64,000 bases of DNA from a virus, in IMG/VR virus record IMGVR_UViG_3300028610_000987, positions 1 to 64,000 of that record; one strand, 5' to 3'. A program made the position numbers and the translations under genes. Every line of letters begins with the position of its first letter. Position 1 is the first letter of the stretch. The notes under the pieces are model-generated. The model had not been told where the DNA came from. It saw only the letters and a list, made by a program, of their open reading frames with translations, and made no database searches. Positions 25,977 to 34,383 of this stretch are shown in pieces.

Positions 25977-26950
25977 CGACTACACGCTTTTAACCATCTT
26001 GCACGAGCGAATGCATTCATAGGACGAAAAGTCTGATAGACATTTTCGTCGTCAAATTCATCGGTATCGATATCAGGATCGCCCATACATCCACCACTCG
26101 TAGCGAGGCAATCACAGTCGGTGCATATTTCCTGACATTGGGTACAGTAGCCATCTTCGTCCCAGCATCCACATGTGGTCGAGTCCATACCGCATCGAAG
26201 ACAGTCGTCGTCGTCGAGATCATCATCTTCGTTGCAGATACAGCAACTGTTTTTCTCGCAACATGTCAAACAATTATCATAGATATCTTCGTCGTCGTCG
26301 TCGTCGTCGCAAACACAGTCAAAGCCATGACAATTCTCGCACATGTTTTCACATGTACAGTTTCCGTACAGATTGCAACACCCGTCACAATATGTATTTT
26401 CTGTGTCTTCACCTATGATTCTGACTGCCGCCAATTCTACAATAAAACGAGGAACGTCTAGTTGCGGGAATTCTGATGGATGTCTTTTAAGAGCAGCCTG
26501 AGCACCACCTTCTATTCTGTTATCTAGGCATGTGAATAGTTTGTCGTCTAGTTCTATTTCGTTATGGTTAGTCCTGTATCCTAGACAATACGCCCTGCCA
26601 CTGTGATAGCAACCTCCAAGTTTGACCTTAGACGTATCTACTTCGATACTCAGACATAATGCGGCCATGTTTTCTTTTGTTGCTGGTACTACATCGTCAA
26701 TGGTTAGTTTACAGAATTCGCCACCGAGGAAGAATAGTTCTTTTCCAGGTTTTGGAGCGGCGCTTACAACTCGACCTTTTGGAAGGATATAGTCGTACAT
26801 GAATGTACCATTTGATTGATGTTCCCAATACACGAATTTTGTTGTTGACTTATCGCGGCCAGTGACAAAACAAACATGTTCTTCCCACTTTTTGCTCTTG
26901 TCGTCTGAATCAAATCTAGCGATAGCTAGTTCACAATTCTTTGCATTCAT
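25973..26950 (-). CDS. Cys/Asp-rich multi-zinc protein
   Basis: 325 residues. An N-terminal folded part (1-175) is followed by about 100 residues with more than 25 cysteines in CxxC pairs interrupted by Asp tracts (DDDDDDE; DDDLDDDD), then a short basic helix. It probably binds several zinc ions as a protein-interaction surface. The same style of tail is seen on the E2-like protein at 36934-38271. Sits between DUF3150-like and DUF1257-like genes. Confidence 0.75.
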   Translation of the reverse strand: MNAKNCELAIARFDSDDKSKKWEEHVCFVTGRDKSTTKFVYWEHQSNGTFMYDYILPKGRVVSAAPKPGKELFFLGGEFCKLTIDDVVPATKENMAALCLSIEVDTSKVKLGGCYHSGRAYCLGYRTNHNEIELDDKLFTCLDNRIEGGAQAALKRHPSEFPQLDVPRFIVELAAVRIIGEDTENTYCDGCCNLYGNCTCENMCENCHGFDCVCDDDDDDEDIYDNCLTCCEKNSCCICNEDDDLDDDDCLRCGMDSTTCGCWDEDGYCTQCQEICTDCDCLATSGGCMGDPDIDTDEFDDENVYQTFRPMNAFARARWLKACSR

Positions 26951-26962
26951 TTCATTTTTCTC

Positions 26963-27973
26963 CTAGAGAATTACTCTACGTTTCAGTTCGCCAATAAATT
27001 TCGATCCGCTTTCACCTTCTGCCGCAGCTTTGCTCCTGATTGCCTCTAAGGCATCGGATACACTATTCTTAACCGTAGCAGACTCAAAGTCTTGTGGACG
27101 GATACCTTCGTCAAGGAATGTGTTTCTGAAGTCAGACAGCATCTTTTCGATATCTTCGTCCTCGAATATGTTCATGGAACGGAATCTGTCGACATACTTT
27201 CGGAAACATGAGATAGATTTTGGAGTCAACTGCTTGCTTTCTTCTTCGTCTCCGAATGGTTGTCCGTTGATTCTGGCAGTCATTAACTCACAGAATCGAA
27301 CGGTTTCGTCTCTCATGGACGTTACGTAGTCTCCGACAAATTCTCCAACGGCGTCTCTCATCTGAATACGTAGTTCTGTTTCTCTTTCTGTCTGCACCTT
27401 TTGCTTGGCAACCACCTCTTCGACGCTGGTTTCTTCTATAGACCCAAGACCTGCTATCTGGAATGTGTACCAATCAAACTTGAAATGTTCTCTCAGGGCT
27501 TTCGGATTGCGGGGATAGTGACCTTTCAAACACTTATCCCAAAAATCTGGGTGTGCCGATTTGACAGCTTGTGTCAGGTCGTCGAACCGCAAGATGAAGC
27601 TGTCGACCCTCTTGAAGAATTCTTCTTTTAGTTCTTCTATTTCCTGCTCTACGCTCAGCAACATGGTGGATGGAACAAAGTGTGCGTTTGCTATCCCGAA
27701 CGGCACACTCCATCGTTCGAGCGCCTTACGAGCACGTTGTTCAATCTGGGTCAGAGCCTGAAGTTCCGTCTTTGGAACCATCAATTTCCTTCCTAGATTG
27801 ACAATTTCTTTGGGGAGTGCATCCGGATCATATCCGACACGGACAAGATCGGCGCGGGTCAACATTTTCCTTCCGCTCCACATTTTTATACTCAGGTTGA
27901 CTAGACAACCAACGTCGAAAAGATTGATAGTGTCTTTATCAACCTTTGGTTGGTCTTTGGTCACTGTAGCCAT
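26963..27973 (-). CDS. DUF3150-like protein
   Basis: 336 residues. VNLSIKMWSGRKMLTRADL at 30-50, PKEIVNLGRKLMVPK, and the helical RARKALERWSVPFG segment fit DUF3150, a family usually encoded next to MoxR-type or other AAA ATPases in phages and plasmids. Here it directly follows the Ycf46-like ATPase by 18 bases, so it is a likely partner or substrate adaptor of it. Confidence 0.65.
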   Translation of the reverse strand: MATVTKDQPKVDKDTINLFDVGCLVNLSIKMWSGRKMLTRADLVRVGYDPDALPKEIVNLGRKLMVPKTELQALTQIEQRARKALERWSVPFGIANAHFVPSTMLLSVEQEIEELKEEFFKRVDSFILRFDDLTQAVKSAHPDFWDKCLKGHYPRNPKALREHFKFDWYTFQIAGLGSIEETSVEEVVAKQKVQTERETELRIQMRDAVGEFVGDYVTSMRDETVRFCELMTARINGQPFGDEEESKQLTPKSISCFRKYVDRFRSMNIFEDEDIEKMLSDFRNTFLDEGIRPQDFESATVKNSVSDALEAIRSKAAAEGESGSKFIGELKRRVIL

Positions 27974-27991
27974 CTTTTTCTCCTTTTCAGC

Positions 27992-29548
27992 TTAGCTTAA
28001 TACGACCTTCCGTTTGTTTGCTTGCGAATTCTCTTCCGAACACGGATTGGCGGGTTTGGCATGTAGCTTGCACCATTCCCTGATAATCTCGATACGTTGT
28101 GCCTCTGTTTTGGATAGAGGAACAATCTCTGAAGTAGCTTGAGCTATGTGTTTTCCTGCTAACTCAACATTGTTCGCGAATGACATTTTGAGTGCGAGTT
28201 TGATGATTTGTTCGATATCTGCTCCCGTATATCCATCGGTAAGTTTGGCGACTTTGGTGATGTCGTAATTTTCGGGTTTTCTGTCCCTCCGAGATAGATG
28301 GATACGAAAGATTTCTTCTCGTTCATCAATTCTCGGAACATCTAACCCAAATATCTCATCGAATCTACCTTTGCGACAGAATTCGGGTGGCAAGGATTGT
28401 ACTTGATTGGCGGTGGCGACAACGTAGACAGGAGAATTCCTATCGCTTAGCCATTTGAGGAACGTTCCGAATAACCGTTTAGACGATCCACCGTCATGAT
28501 CTCCAGAGCCGCCGAAACCTTTTTCAACCTCGTCGAGTTGCAAGACGCAAGGAGCTATGCCTTCCATCATCTTAATGGCTTCTCTCATGTTCTTTTCTGA
28601 CTCACCAACGAATTTGTTCATAAGATTGCCAACGTCCATGGCAATAAGGGGAAGTCCTAGTTCGGATGCAATCGCTACAGACAGTAGTGTTTTTCCGCAC
28701 CCAGGTATTCCGACCAATAAAATTCCTCGTGGGAATTCTATTCCGTAATCTCTTGCTTTTTGTGTGAAGCACGGTTTGTCTAGAGAGATGTGTTGTTTTA
28801 GCGCGTCGTATCCTCCGACATTATCCATACCACCTTCTGGGGGTTCTATATATGTCAATAATTCTGATGCACGAATAATCCCAGCTTTTTCGTCGACTAT
28901 CGTTTGAACCGCATCTAAGTTCAAGTCTTTATGTTTACGGAGAGCTAGTGCCACGCGGTCGGTTGTTTGTTGTGATGTCATACCCCTACAGGCATCTACC
29001 ACTTGTGGAACGATATCTTCGTCGAGTTCGAAGTCTGAACCATCGGATTTCTCAACACCATCACACACAAACTCAATGCGTTCTTTGATTTGATCGCCAT
29101 CCGGTAAATCAAACTCAATTCGTGTTATATCGTGCAGTAGTGGCTTCGGTGTGTCAAAGTCTGGTCCGACGAAGACGATTGTTTGGTTAACTGACGATAC
29201 GATTTTCCGTAGTTGATCCAACCAGCTTATCACAACATCATAAGTTGGATAAGTTTCGTGTTTCAGGTATCCGCCAAAGTCGTTAAGGATAAGGATTATG
29301 TCGTTGGGGAATTTCATGATTGCTTCAAGGTGTTTTTCGACCGATGCTTCAGGCTTCAAGTCGCAAACAGATACTTGATTTTTATCAACCCATCCCTGCG
29401 CAATTGTCCAGATGTAAATTTGTCGGTCTATGTTTTGCGCAACTTCTTCGATGGAAGCTATAGCCCTGTCTTTTTCGAATGTATCTACTCGTAGCAGTGC
29501 ATGGCCAGAGCAGATGTAATTGCTAATTGCCTCATTGAAATTTTGCAT
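27992..29548 (-). CDS. Ycf46-like AAA+ ATPase
   Basis: 518 residues. N-terminal domain (1-235) with HALLRVDTFEKDRAIASIEE and RQIYIWTIAQGW like Ycf46; AAA module with Walker A GIPGCGKT (280-287), Walker B CVLQLDE (334-340), sensor VVATANQ and arginine finger region CRKGRFDEIF (391-400). Predicted protein remodelling ring. ATG at 29548 chosen for AGGAG six bases upstream; an in-frame start 41 codons earlier would overlap the previous gene. Confidence 0.85.
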   Translation of the reverse strand: MQNFNEAISNYICSGHALLRVDTFEKDRAIASIEEVAQNIDRQIYIWTIAQGWVDKNQVSVCDLKPEASVEKHLEAIMKFPNDIILILNDFGGYLKHETYPTYDVVISWLDQLRKIVSSVNQTIVFVGPDFDTPKPLLHDITRIEFDLPDGDQIKERIEFVCDGVEKSDGSDFELDEDIVPQVVDACRGMTSQQTTDRVALALRKHKDLNLDAVQTIVDEKAGIIRASELLTYIEPPEGGMDNVGGYDALKQHISLDKPCFTQKARDYGIEFPRGILLVGIPGCGKTLLSVAIASELGLPLIAMDVGNLMNKFVGESEKNMREAIKMMEGIAPCVLQLDEVEKGFGGSGDHDGGSSKRLFGTFLKWLSDRNSPVYVVATANQVQSLPPEFCRKGRFDEIFGLDVPRIDEREEIFRIHLSRRDRKPENYDITKVAKLTDGYTGADIEQIIKLALKMSFANNVELAGKHIAQATSEIVPLSKTEAQRIEIIREWCKLHAKPANPCSEENSQANKRKVVLS

Positions 29549-29549
29549 C

Positions 29550-29813
29550 TTAACTCCTTTTTTTGTTGAGGGATTCCATTTTTTCGACGGTAGTAGCCAA
29601 GTTGTCCACAATGTGTCGAGGGACCATGACGAAAGCTGTAGGAATAGAAGGATTGTAATCTTCGACACCAAGCAAAGAATGAGCTATGGCAAGAAGCTTT
29701 TCTCGTTCTCTCCATATACAACTTGGGCATCTCCAACCTTCTCCATACATATAAAGTCCACATACAACTGTACAAGTATCGCACTTGATGTTTTTGACTT
29801 CATCAGGATGCAT
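29550..29813 (-). CDS. zinc-finger protein, unknown
   Basis: 87 residues; CDTCTVVCG and CPSCIW form a zinc ribbon, followed by a helical tail. AAGGA is six bases before the ATG. Immediately upstream of the Ycf46-like gene. Confidence 0.7.
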   Translation of the reverse strand: MHPDEVKNIKCDTCTVVCGLYMYGEGWRCPSCIWREREKLLAIAHSLLGVEDYNPSIPTAFVMVPRHIVDNLATTVEKMESLNKKRS

Positions 29814-29880
29814 CTTCATTCCTTTCCTTTGGTTTCCTGTCGGCGATAACCAAATGACCTATAAAATAAAGGCGTGAGTG

Positions 29881-30105
29881 TTACTCAGAGTCTTCTTCTA
29901 GAAGGTTGCGAACCTGGAACAGTTCGCTACGTGTAGCCTGCACGTTGAATCTTAAATCTGCAATCAAAAGCGATACATGCTGCAACAACACAGAAACATC
30001 GCTGTCGTGTTTTGACGACTTCTTTCTATTGAGAATACCATTAGCCTCAACATCTTCTCTGTCGAGTATCTTTCGTAGAACGGCGATTATCTCTTTCTTC
30101 TCCAT
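29881..30105 (-). CDS. hypothetical protein, apparently leaderless
   Basis: 74 residues, helical, acidic at the end. Its ATG starts only five bases after the -10 box of promoter 30111-30139, so the transcript would begin at or within the start codon. No other in-frame ATG follows. Confidence 0.65.
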   Translation of the reverse strand: MEKKEIIAVLRKILDREDVEANGILNRKKSSKHDSDVSVLLQHVSLLIADLRFNVQATRSELFQVRNLLEEDSE

Positions 30106-30110
30106 ACCCT

Positions 30111-30139
30111 ATTATACGTCTCGCTAGGTAGTTTGTGCC
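30111..30139 (-). promoter_or_regulatory. phage promoter, shared family (copy 3)
   Basis: Minus strand GGCACA, 17 bases ending GACG, TATAAT. -35, spacer end and -10 are identical to copy 1 at 5886. Confidence 0.65.
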
Positions 30140-30147
30140 AAAGAAAA

Positions 30148-30342
30148 TCATTTTTCTTCGCTGGTTATAGGGCGTACCGCTCCACCTTCGCCTCTTGTCA
30201 GACCTATCTTCTTCAATAGCCTCTTTTCTGTCTTGCTATCGGACCCACAAAGCTGATTCCAGTGGATGCTGCAAATTTCATGCCCGATATATCCCAAATC
30301 AGGAAAATTTCTGCATCTCGGGAAATTGCATTGATCTGCCAT
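30148..30342 (-). CDS. small zinc-finger protein
   Basis: 64 residues: CNFPRC...GHEICSIHW is a Cys3His-type knuckle seen in small phage proteins. ATGA-type overlap with the larger upstream gene. Confidence 0.65.
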   Translation of the reverse strand: MADQCNFPRCRNFPDLGYIGHEICSIHWNQLCGSDSKTEKRLLKKIGLTRGEGGAVRPITSEEK

Positions 30343-31157
30343 TATGTCATTTCCAATTCTTTCTCTGAGATGCCATACGACACACTCACAGAGGGGGAAT
30401 CAGCGTCTGTTTTGCATTTGTCTAGAATCATTTGCGTCATATTTACTTTTCTTTTCCTCATGAATACTTGAAGATTGTGTCTGACCATATAGCAATCGCC
30501 TTTGTTGCACGCTCTCCTTATGTGACTCCAACACCATTCATTGTCATGGTGTCCACGCTCTATCATAGACAAATATGCCCACTTCATGAGTCGATGATAA
30601 AACCCATAAGGAAGTCTTCCTATTCTTTTGTTCTCGTTTACTGCATCCAGAATCTCATTCCACCACAGATCATTCAAATGTTTCTTGTTGTTGTGGTTAG
30701 GAAGATGGTATTTCTTGAATGCCAATAATTCTTCAATGAGGCCGGTGACACACATATCCAAGACTAGTGCGATAAACTTTTTGCAGTACCTGTCTACTTC
30801 TCTTTTTGTTTTACAAGCGTAAGACAGAGGAATCTTCTCGCCCACGACTACGCCGTCATGTCCAACGAGCATACCGTCTTGGAAAAAAGAATCTCCAATA
30901 GACCACAGACCATTTTGTTGCTTAACGACACACGGTAGAACATGATTCATTCTACGTTTTGTTGTAGTTGTTCTTAACCCTCCGGTATTGATCCTGTAAG
31001 TACCATCTGGACGTATGATCACAATATCTGTGTTGTATAGACGGACTGCACAAGACCTACCTCTCATATGTATATGGGTTTTGTGGGCAAGCAAGTATCC
31101 GCGACTTTTGTTTCTGCATTCGTCGAATAGAGATTTTGCTTCTTTGTGAGTTAACAT
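30342..31157 (-). CDS. hypothetical protein
   Basis: 271 residues. N-terminal beta-rich part (RSCAVRLYNTDIVIIRPDGTYRINTGG), then His- and Trp-rich helices. No family recognised. It begins 10 bases below terminator 31167-31204, so its expression depends on read-through or its own unseen promoter. Confidence 0.7.
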   Translation of the reverse strand: MLTHKEAKSLFDECRNKSRGYLLAHKTHIHMRGRSCAVRLYNTDIVIIRPDGTYRINTGGLRTTTTKRRMNHVLPCVVKQQNGLWSIGDSFFQDGMLVGHDGVVVGEKIPLSYACKTKREVDRYCKKFIALVLDMCVTGLIEELLAFKKYHLPNHNNKKHLNDLWWNEILDAVNENKRIGRLPYGFYHRLMKWAYLSMIERGHHDNEWCWSHIRRACNKGDCYMVRHNLQVFMRKRKVNMTQMILDKCKTDADSPSVSVSYGISEKELEMT

Positions 31158-31166
31158 GATATCTCC

Positions 31167-31204
31167 AAAAAAAAGGGGCCGTGCCTATAGAAAGACACGA
31201 CCCC
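31167..31204 (-). terminator. intrinsic terminator
   Basis: Minus strand GGGGTCGTG pairs with CACGGCCCC (one G-U) and eight Ts follow. It ends the transcript of gene 31223-31516. Confidence 0.88.
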
Positions 31205-31222
31205 GACGTGCGACCTATCGTA

Positions 31223-31516
31223 CTATCCAGCGTCTGGTGCGTCGTTGAGAACGATTTCTGGATCGATATCGGTTTCTCCGACATCTCCACCGTACTGGAT
31301 GTCCCCACATTCAGCAAGAACGTATCCCATCTTGCGGACAATGCTGGCACCCTTGCGCCGGTTACTGGTGTTTTTTAGCTGATTAGCCAAAGCACCCATG
31401 ATGCCCTTTTGGACGATGATAACAGTTTCGCCCGTTGCGAGATTGACTTCGTCGACCCTGAACGCTGGATCGTTACGAACCTCTTCGACCTGTTCGACGT
31501 TTTCTGTTTGCTGCAT
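31223..31516 (-). CDS. hypothetical protein under its own promoter and terminator
   Basis: 97 residues, acidic, VDEVNLATGETVIIVQKGIMGALANQL core. ATG chosen at eight bases from AGGAG. A family promoter lies 70 bases upstream and a strong terminator follows, so it forms a single-gene unit, suggesting distinct high or timed expression. Confidence 0.75.
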   Translation of the reverse strand: MQQTENVEQVEEVRNDPAFRVDEVNLATGETVIIVQKGIMGALANQLKNTSNRRKGASIVRKMGYVLAECGDIQYGGDVGETDIDPEIVLNDAPDAG

Positions 31517-31582
31517 CTTCACGACTCCTATTGTTTGAGAAACCTCGATGATCGATCATACGTAATCGATCTCGTATATTCC

Positions 31583-31611
31583 ATTATACGTCAAACCAGA
31601 CAGCTTGTTCG
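31583..31611 (-). promoter_or_regulatory. phage promoter, shared family (copy 4)
   Basis: Minus strand CGAACA, 17 bases ending GACG, TATAAT. The -35 matches least well of the four copies; the GACGTATAAT block is identical. Confidence 0.55.
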
Positions 31612-31626
31612 ACGAATTTTTGAAAT

Positions 31627-31788
31627 TTATTGTTCAATCGGCAAGAATTCTAATTCATCTGCCGGATAATCGCTTACGCCACCATCATCCCACAGGACGG
31701 ATATTACTGGACTCTTTGTGTCTAGATGGATTACTAGTATCTCACCCACACCAAGGGCGGGGTGTTCTACTACGATACCTAGTGACAT
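31627..31788 (-). CDS. small protein, SH3-like strand pattern
   Basis: 53 residues starting MSLGIVVEHPALGVGEI, with alternating strands (VISVLWDDGGVSDYP) reminiscent of small barrel proteins. CGGAG precedes the ATG. Divergent from the plus-strand lipoprotein gene. Confidence 0.6.
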   Translation of the reverse strand: MSLGIVVEHPALGVGEILVIHLDTKSPVISVLWDDGGVSDYPADELEFLPIEQ

Positions 31789-31878
31789 TTCGTGTCTCCG
31801 TTTCTTATGAAAAACCCTGCAATCTCGCCCAGATTGGCCTTTCTTGGTGTATAACCTATTGTACGAAAGGAGATTGTT

Positions 31879-32097
31879 ATGCGAAAAAGCTTTGTAACGT
31901 TGATGTTGGTCGTAGGTCTACTGGTCGGAACTTCCGGTTGTGCCATTGTCACCAAGGGTAATGGTTCTTGGGAGGCATTTTGCGGTATCCGAACAGAAAA
32001 GATCAGCGAAGAACCAGCTTCCGTTGGTATCGAATCGGACGTTCTTGAACGGCTGATCGACAACCTGACAGACGGTGAAGTCACAGAAGCTGAATGA
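31879..32097 (+). CDS. lipoprotein, the only clear plus-strand gene
   Basis: 72 residues: a signal sequence (MRKSFVTLMLVVGLLVGTSGC) with lipobox Cys21, then an acidic mature part. AAAGGAG lies six bases before the ATG. A plausible promoter (TTGGCC, 17 bases, TATTGT) is just upstream and a terminator follows at 32153. An opposite-orientation cargo gene; a superinfection-exclusion or Rz1-like role is possible but not shown. Confidence 0.75.
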   Translation: MRKSFVTLMLVVGLLVGTSGCAIVTKGNGSWEAFCGIRTEKISEEPASVGIESDVLERLIDNLTDGEVTEAE

Positions 32098-32152
32098 AAG
32101 CTAATCTTCAAAGTCCTATGGTATTCAGTCCAATGGTACTTTGAGATTCCCG

Positions 32153-32184
32153 GCTTACTAGACTTGATCTAGTAAGCTTCTTTT
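32153..32184 (+). terminator. intrinsic terminator of the lipoprotein gene
   Basis: Perfect ten-pair stem (GCTTACTAGA with TCTAGTAAGC) around CTTGA, followed by TTCTTTT on the plus strand. Confidence 0.85.
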
Positions 32185-32190
32185 GCGCGC

Positions 32191-32424
32191 CTAATCCCAC
32201 GTCCCAGGAAGCTGACGATCCAATCTTCCTTCTCTGAGCCATCGTTCGTAGTCGCAGATGTAGACACCCAAAGTCCCATCCTCCATTGTCAGTCCCGTTT
32301 GGCCTGAATACCACTCTGAAAATACCACCAAATCTTCTGGCGTGTGGTGTCTGTTGAAGAGTTCGATGGTGACAACCTTCATCCCTTGAGATTCTACATA
32401 CTCTTCTTCTGGAATTCTTGCCAT
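32191..32424 (-). CDS. hypothetical protein
   Basis: 77 residues, acidic, Trp/Tyr-containing; starts MARIPEEEYVESQGM. No family recognised. Confidence 0.65.
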   Translation of the reverse strand: MARIPEEEYVESQGMKVVTIELFNRHHTPEDLVVFSEWYSGQTGLTMEDGTLGVYICDYERWLREGRLDRQLPGTWD

Positions 32425-32427
32425 TAC

Positions 32428-32634
32428 TTAGTACCTTTCCGATACCTCCTTGATATCTCTGAACGGAATTGTTACAACAGGACGAATTTCGTTGAATTTC
32501 CCAGTCTGACGATTACGTTTCGATCCGGCGAAATATGTGATCGTAATGCTGGTTTTTCCAATATTAACCACTTCACACGGAGAGAAAATTGCATTCTCCG
32601 TGGTGAGGATCAAAGCACTTCCTTTTTGTATCAT
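32428..32634 (-). CDS. hypothetical beta-rich protein
   Basis: 68 residues, mostly alternating strands (SALILTTENAIFSPCEVVNI; SITITYF), ending in a helix. Overlaps the next gene by four bases. Confidence 0.65.
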   Translation of the reverse strand: MIQKGSALILTTENAIFSPCEVVNIGKTSITITYFAGSKRNRQTGKFNEIRPVVTIPFRDIKEVSERY

Positions 32635-32882
32635 TCCTGATCTCCTAGTTGGGTCATCAACCTGTCTCTTTCTCTTCTGGTCGCCTCTACGTCTAATATG
32701 AGGTACTTAATGACGATTCGCAAGATGCTATAGGAATCGTCCAGATTCTTCGTTAGCAATTCCAAGTCCTTTATCCTTGGGTGGCTTCGGGCCAATTTTC
32801 TTGCGAGACATATGTGCTCGCCGTTTTCTCCTATCTTTTCCATTAACTCAGCCAATAGGATGGAAAATTGGTCTTCTGTCAT
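32631..32882 (-). CDS. hypothetical helical protein
   Basis: 83 residues, all helical, start overlaps upstream stop. Not recognised. Confidence 0.65.
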   Translation of the reverse strand: MTEDQFSILLAELMEKIGENGEHICLARKLARSHPRIKDLELLTKNLDDSYSILRIVIKYLILDVEATRRERDRLMTQLGDQE

Positions 32883-33154
32883 TCTTTTACCCCCTGACTA
32901 TCTGCGGGATCGGGATACTGTGATTTCCACGGTGTCTGCTTGAAGATTGTGCCGTCGAACTTCTCGGTATACCGAAACGTATTGTTTTCCAGTGGATTTC
33001 CATATTCCTTTCCAAGTAATTCCATATCCTTGTCTAGGAAAGAAGTGAATACCACCTTCGAACAATCACACTCACAAGACGAAGTGAAAAGAGGTACTTG
33101 GCCGGTACCTTTGCACCATCTACACTTCGGGTCTGGTTCCCCGATCAATGACAT
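32879..33154 (-). CDS. zinc-binding protein with CKGTGQVPLF motif
   Basis: 91 residues. CRWCKGTGQVPLFTSSCECDC is a Cys knuckle that recurs, in similar wording (CQWCGGSGELVLFTSSKPCVDC), at the end of the protein at 46011-46814. ATG chosen with GGAAGG upstream. Confidence 0.7.
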   Translation of the reverse strand: MSLIGEPDPKCRWCKGTGQVPLFTSSCECDCSKVVFTSFLDKDMELLGKEYGNPLENNTFRYTEKFDGTIFKQTPWKSQYPDPADSQGVKE

Positions 33155-33389
33155 CACCACCTTCCTGAGTTGGACATCCTTGTCGATACGCTATTGCTAA
33201 AGCCCTCCACGCCGTAAACAGAACAACTACGTCTGCCGTTGCGACTTTGAGATGTTCCGACAATTCGACAGCCCAATCGGGAGTGTCCCACACTCCTTTG
33301 TTATACAATTCTCGTATGCTGTCATGAACTATCTCGGCCTCATCCAAGGACAAGATGTATTCTCCGATGATCTTCTCGCCGATGGTCAT
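33120..33389 (-). CDS. hypothetical protein
   Basis: 89 residues; hydrophobic helix near the C-terminus (VATADVVVLFTAWRALAIAY). GGGGG precedes the ATG. Unknown. Confidence 0.65.
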   Translation of the reverse strand: MTIGEKIIGEYILSLDEAEIVHDSIRELYNKGVWDTPDWAVELSEHLKVATADVVVLFTAWRALAIAYRQGCPTQEGGDVIDRGTRPEV

Positions 33390-33398
33390 GTCGCCCCC

Positions 33399-33641
33399 TT
33401 ACTCTCCGATGAGTTCTTTGAGTCGAGTCGCAATCTTAACTGCACGATCAGAAGCCTTCTCCAAAAAGCTGTGTCGTGTAGTTAGTGTTGACATCTGCTC
33501 CTGGATTGCTGCACAATCAGAATCACAATCACAAGAACCTGAATCAAGTTCTTCAATCATCGTACCGAATTGACCTAAGACCTTGTTGATAAGATCGACA
33601 CCACGTACTACCTTAGCTTCCTTTTTTCCAAATCCAAACAT
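33399..33641 (-). CDS. hypothetical protein
   Basis: 80 residues from the ATG seven bases after GGAG (MFGFGKKEAKVVRG). A CDCDSDC stretch near residue 37 is the only notable feature. Confidence 0.65.
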   Translation of the reverse strand: MFGFGKKEAKVVRGVDLINKVLGQFGTMIEELDSGSCDCDSDCAAIQEQMSTLTTRHSFLEKASDRAVKIATRLKELIGE

Positions 33642-33642
33642 T

Positions 33643-34377
33643 TCATTCTCCTTCTGGATTAGACTTCCTCTGACCACAATCTACTTCTTTAACGGTATAT
33701 GCACCGTCTTGTATTACCAATGCTCTCAACTTTCCTCCTTCGTAGGCACCGCCGTCGATACAGAAGGCGTATCTACATGGGTGAACATTGTCTGTCCTAA
33801 TGTGCCCACTGATGACGATGTAATCTCCTGTCAACGTTTTCCACCACGGGATACCATGTTCGTCGAAAAAGTCTTTGCCGTCCAGATACCTTGCGTACAG
33901 ACAGGTTTCTATTCGTTGACTCTCTATCGGTTTGCGACCATCAACCCCTGCGTGAACGACATAGACTGGCTTGCCTTTCCTGTCTGCTAGACGAATCATA
34001 TGGGGCCAGTTGCCCATCCACTTAGACAATTCTGCTCTCGTTTCATCGCTGATGGCATCCGTTTGCTCTATGGTCATGTCTAGGCCATTGATTATCTTGA
34101 CAGGGTTGCCCTTCCAATACCTTATGACCTTATTGTCGTGATTTCCCATGACAGAAAACGTGTTGGACGTGATATAGAACCACGCAAGCACTTCTCTGAT
34201 TTTTGGGCCTCGGTCTACCAAGTCTCCGGTTGCGACCACTATGTCCATGTCGTTGTAATCGCATTCTTTGAGCAGCGACATGAATTCATCAAAGCACCCG
34301 TGAATGTCTCCGACGACAATGACCTTCCTGTGCTTGCATATGCCGCTTATGTCCAGCGTGTGACTGTATCCTTTCAT
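33643..34377 (-). CDS. PPP-family serine/threonine phosphatase
   Basis: 244 residues. VVGDIHG, GDLVDRG, GNHD, VVHAG and ISGH are the metal-binding blocks of PPP phosphatases, closest in size to bacteriophage lambda-type protein phosphatase and Ap4A hydrolase. May reverse host protein phosphorylation. Complete. Confidence 0.9.
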   Translation of the reverse strand: MKGYSHTLDISGICKHRKVIVVGDIHGCFDEFMSLLKECDYNDMDIVVATGDLVDRGPKIREVLAWFYITSNTFSVMGNHDNKVIRYWKGNPVKIINGLDMTIEQTDAISDETRAELSKWMGNWPHMIRLADRKGKPVYVVHAGVDGRKPIESQRIETCLYARYLDGKDFFDEHGIPWWKTLTGDYIVISGHIRTDNVHPCRYAFCIDGGAYEGGKLRALVIQDGAYTVKEVDCGQRKSNPEGE

Positions 34378-34383
34378 TTGGAT

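Noticed and set aside
31779-32111. 110-codon minus-strand frame
   Set aside because: Mirror of the plus-strand lipoprotein gene, which has the better start signals.
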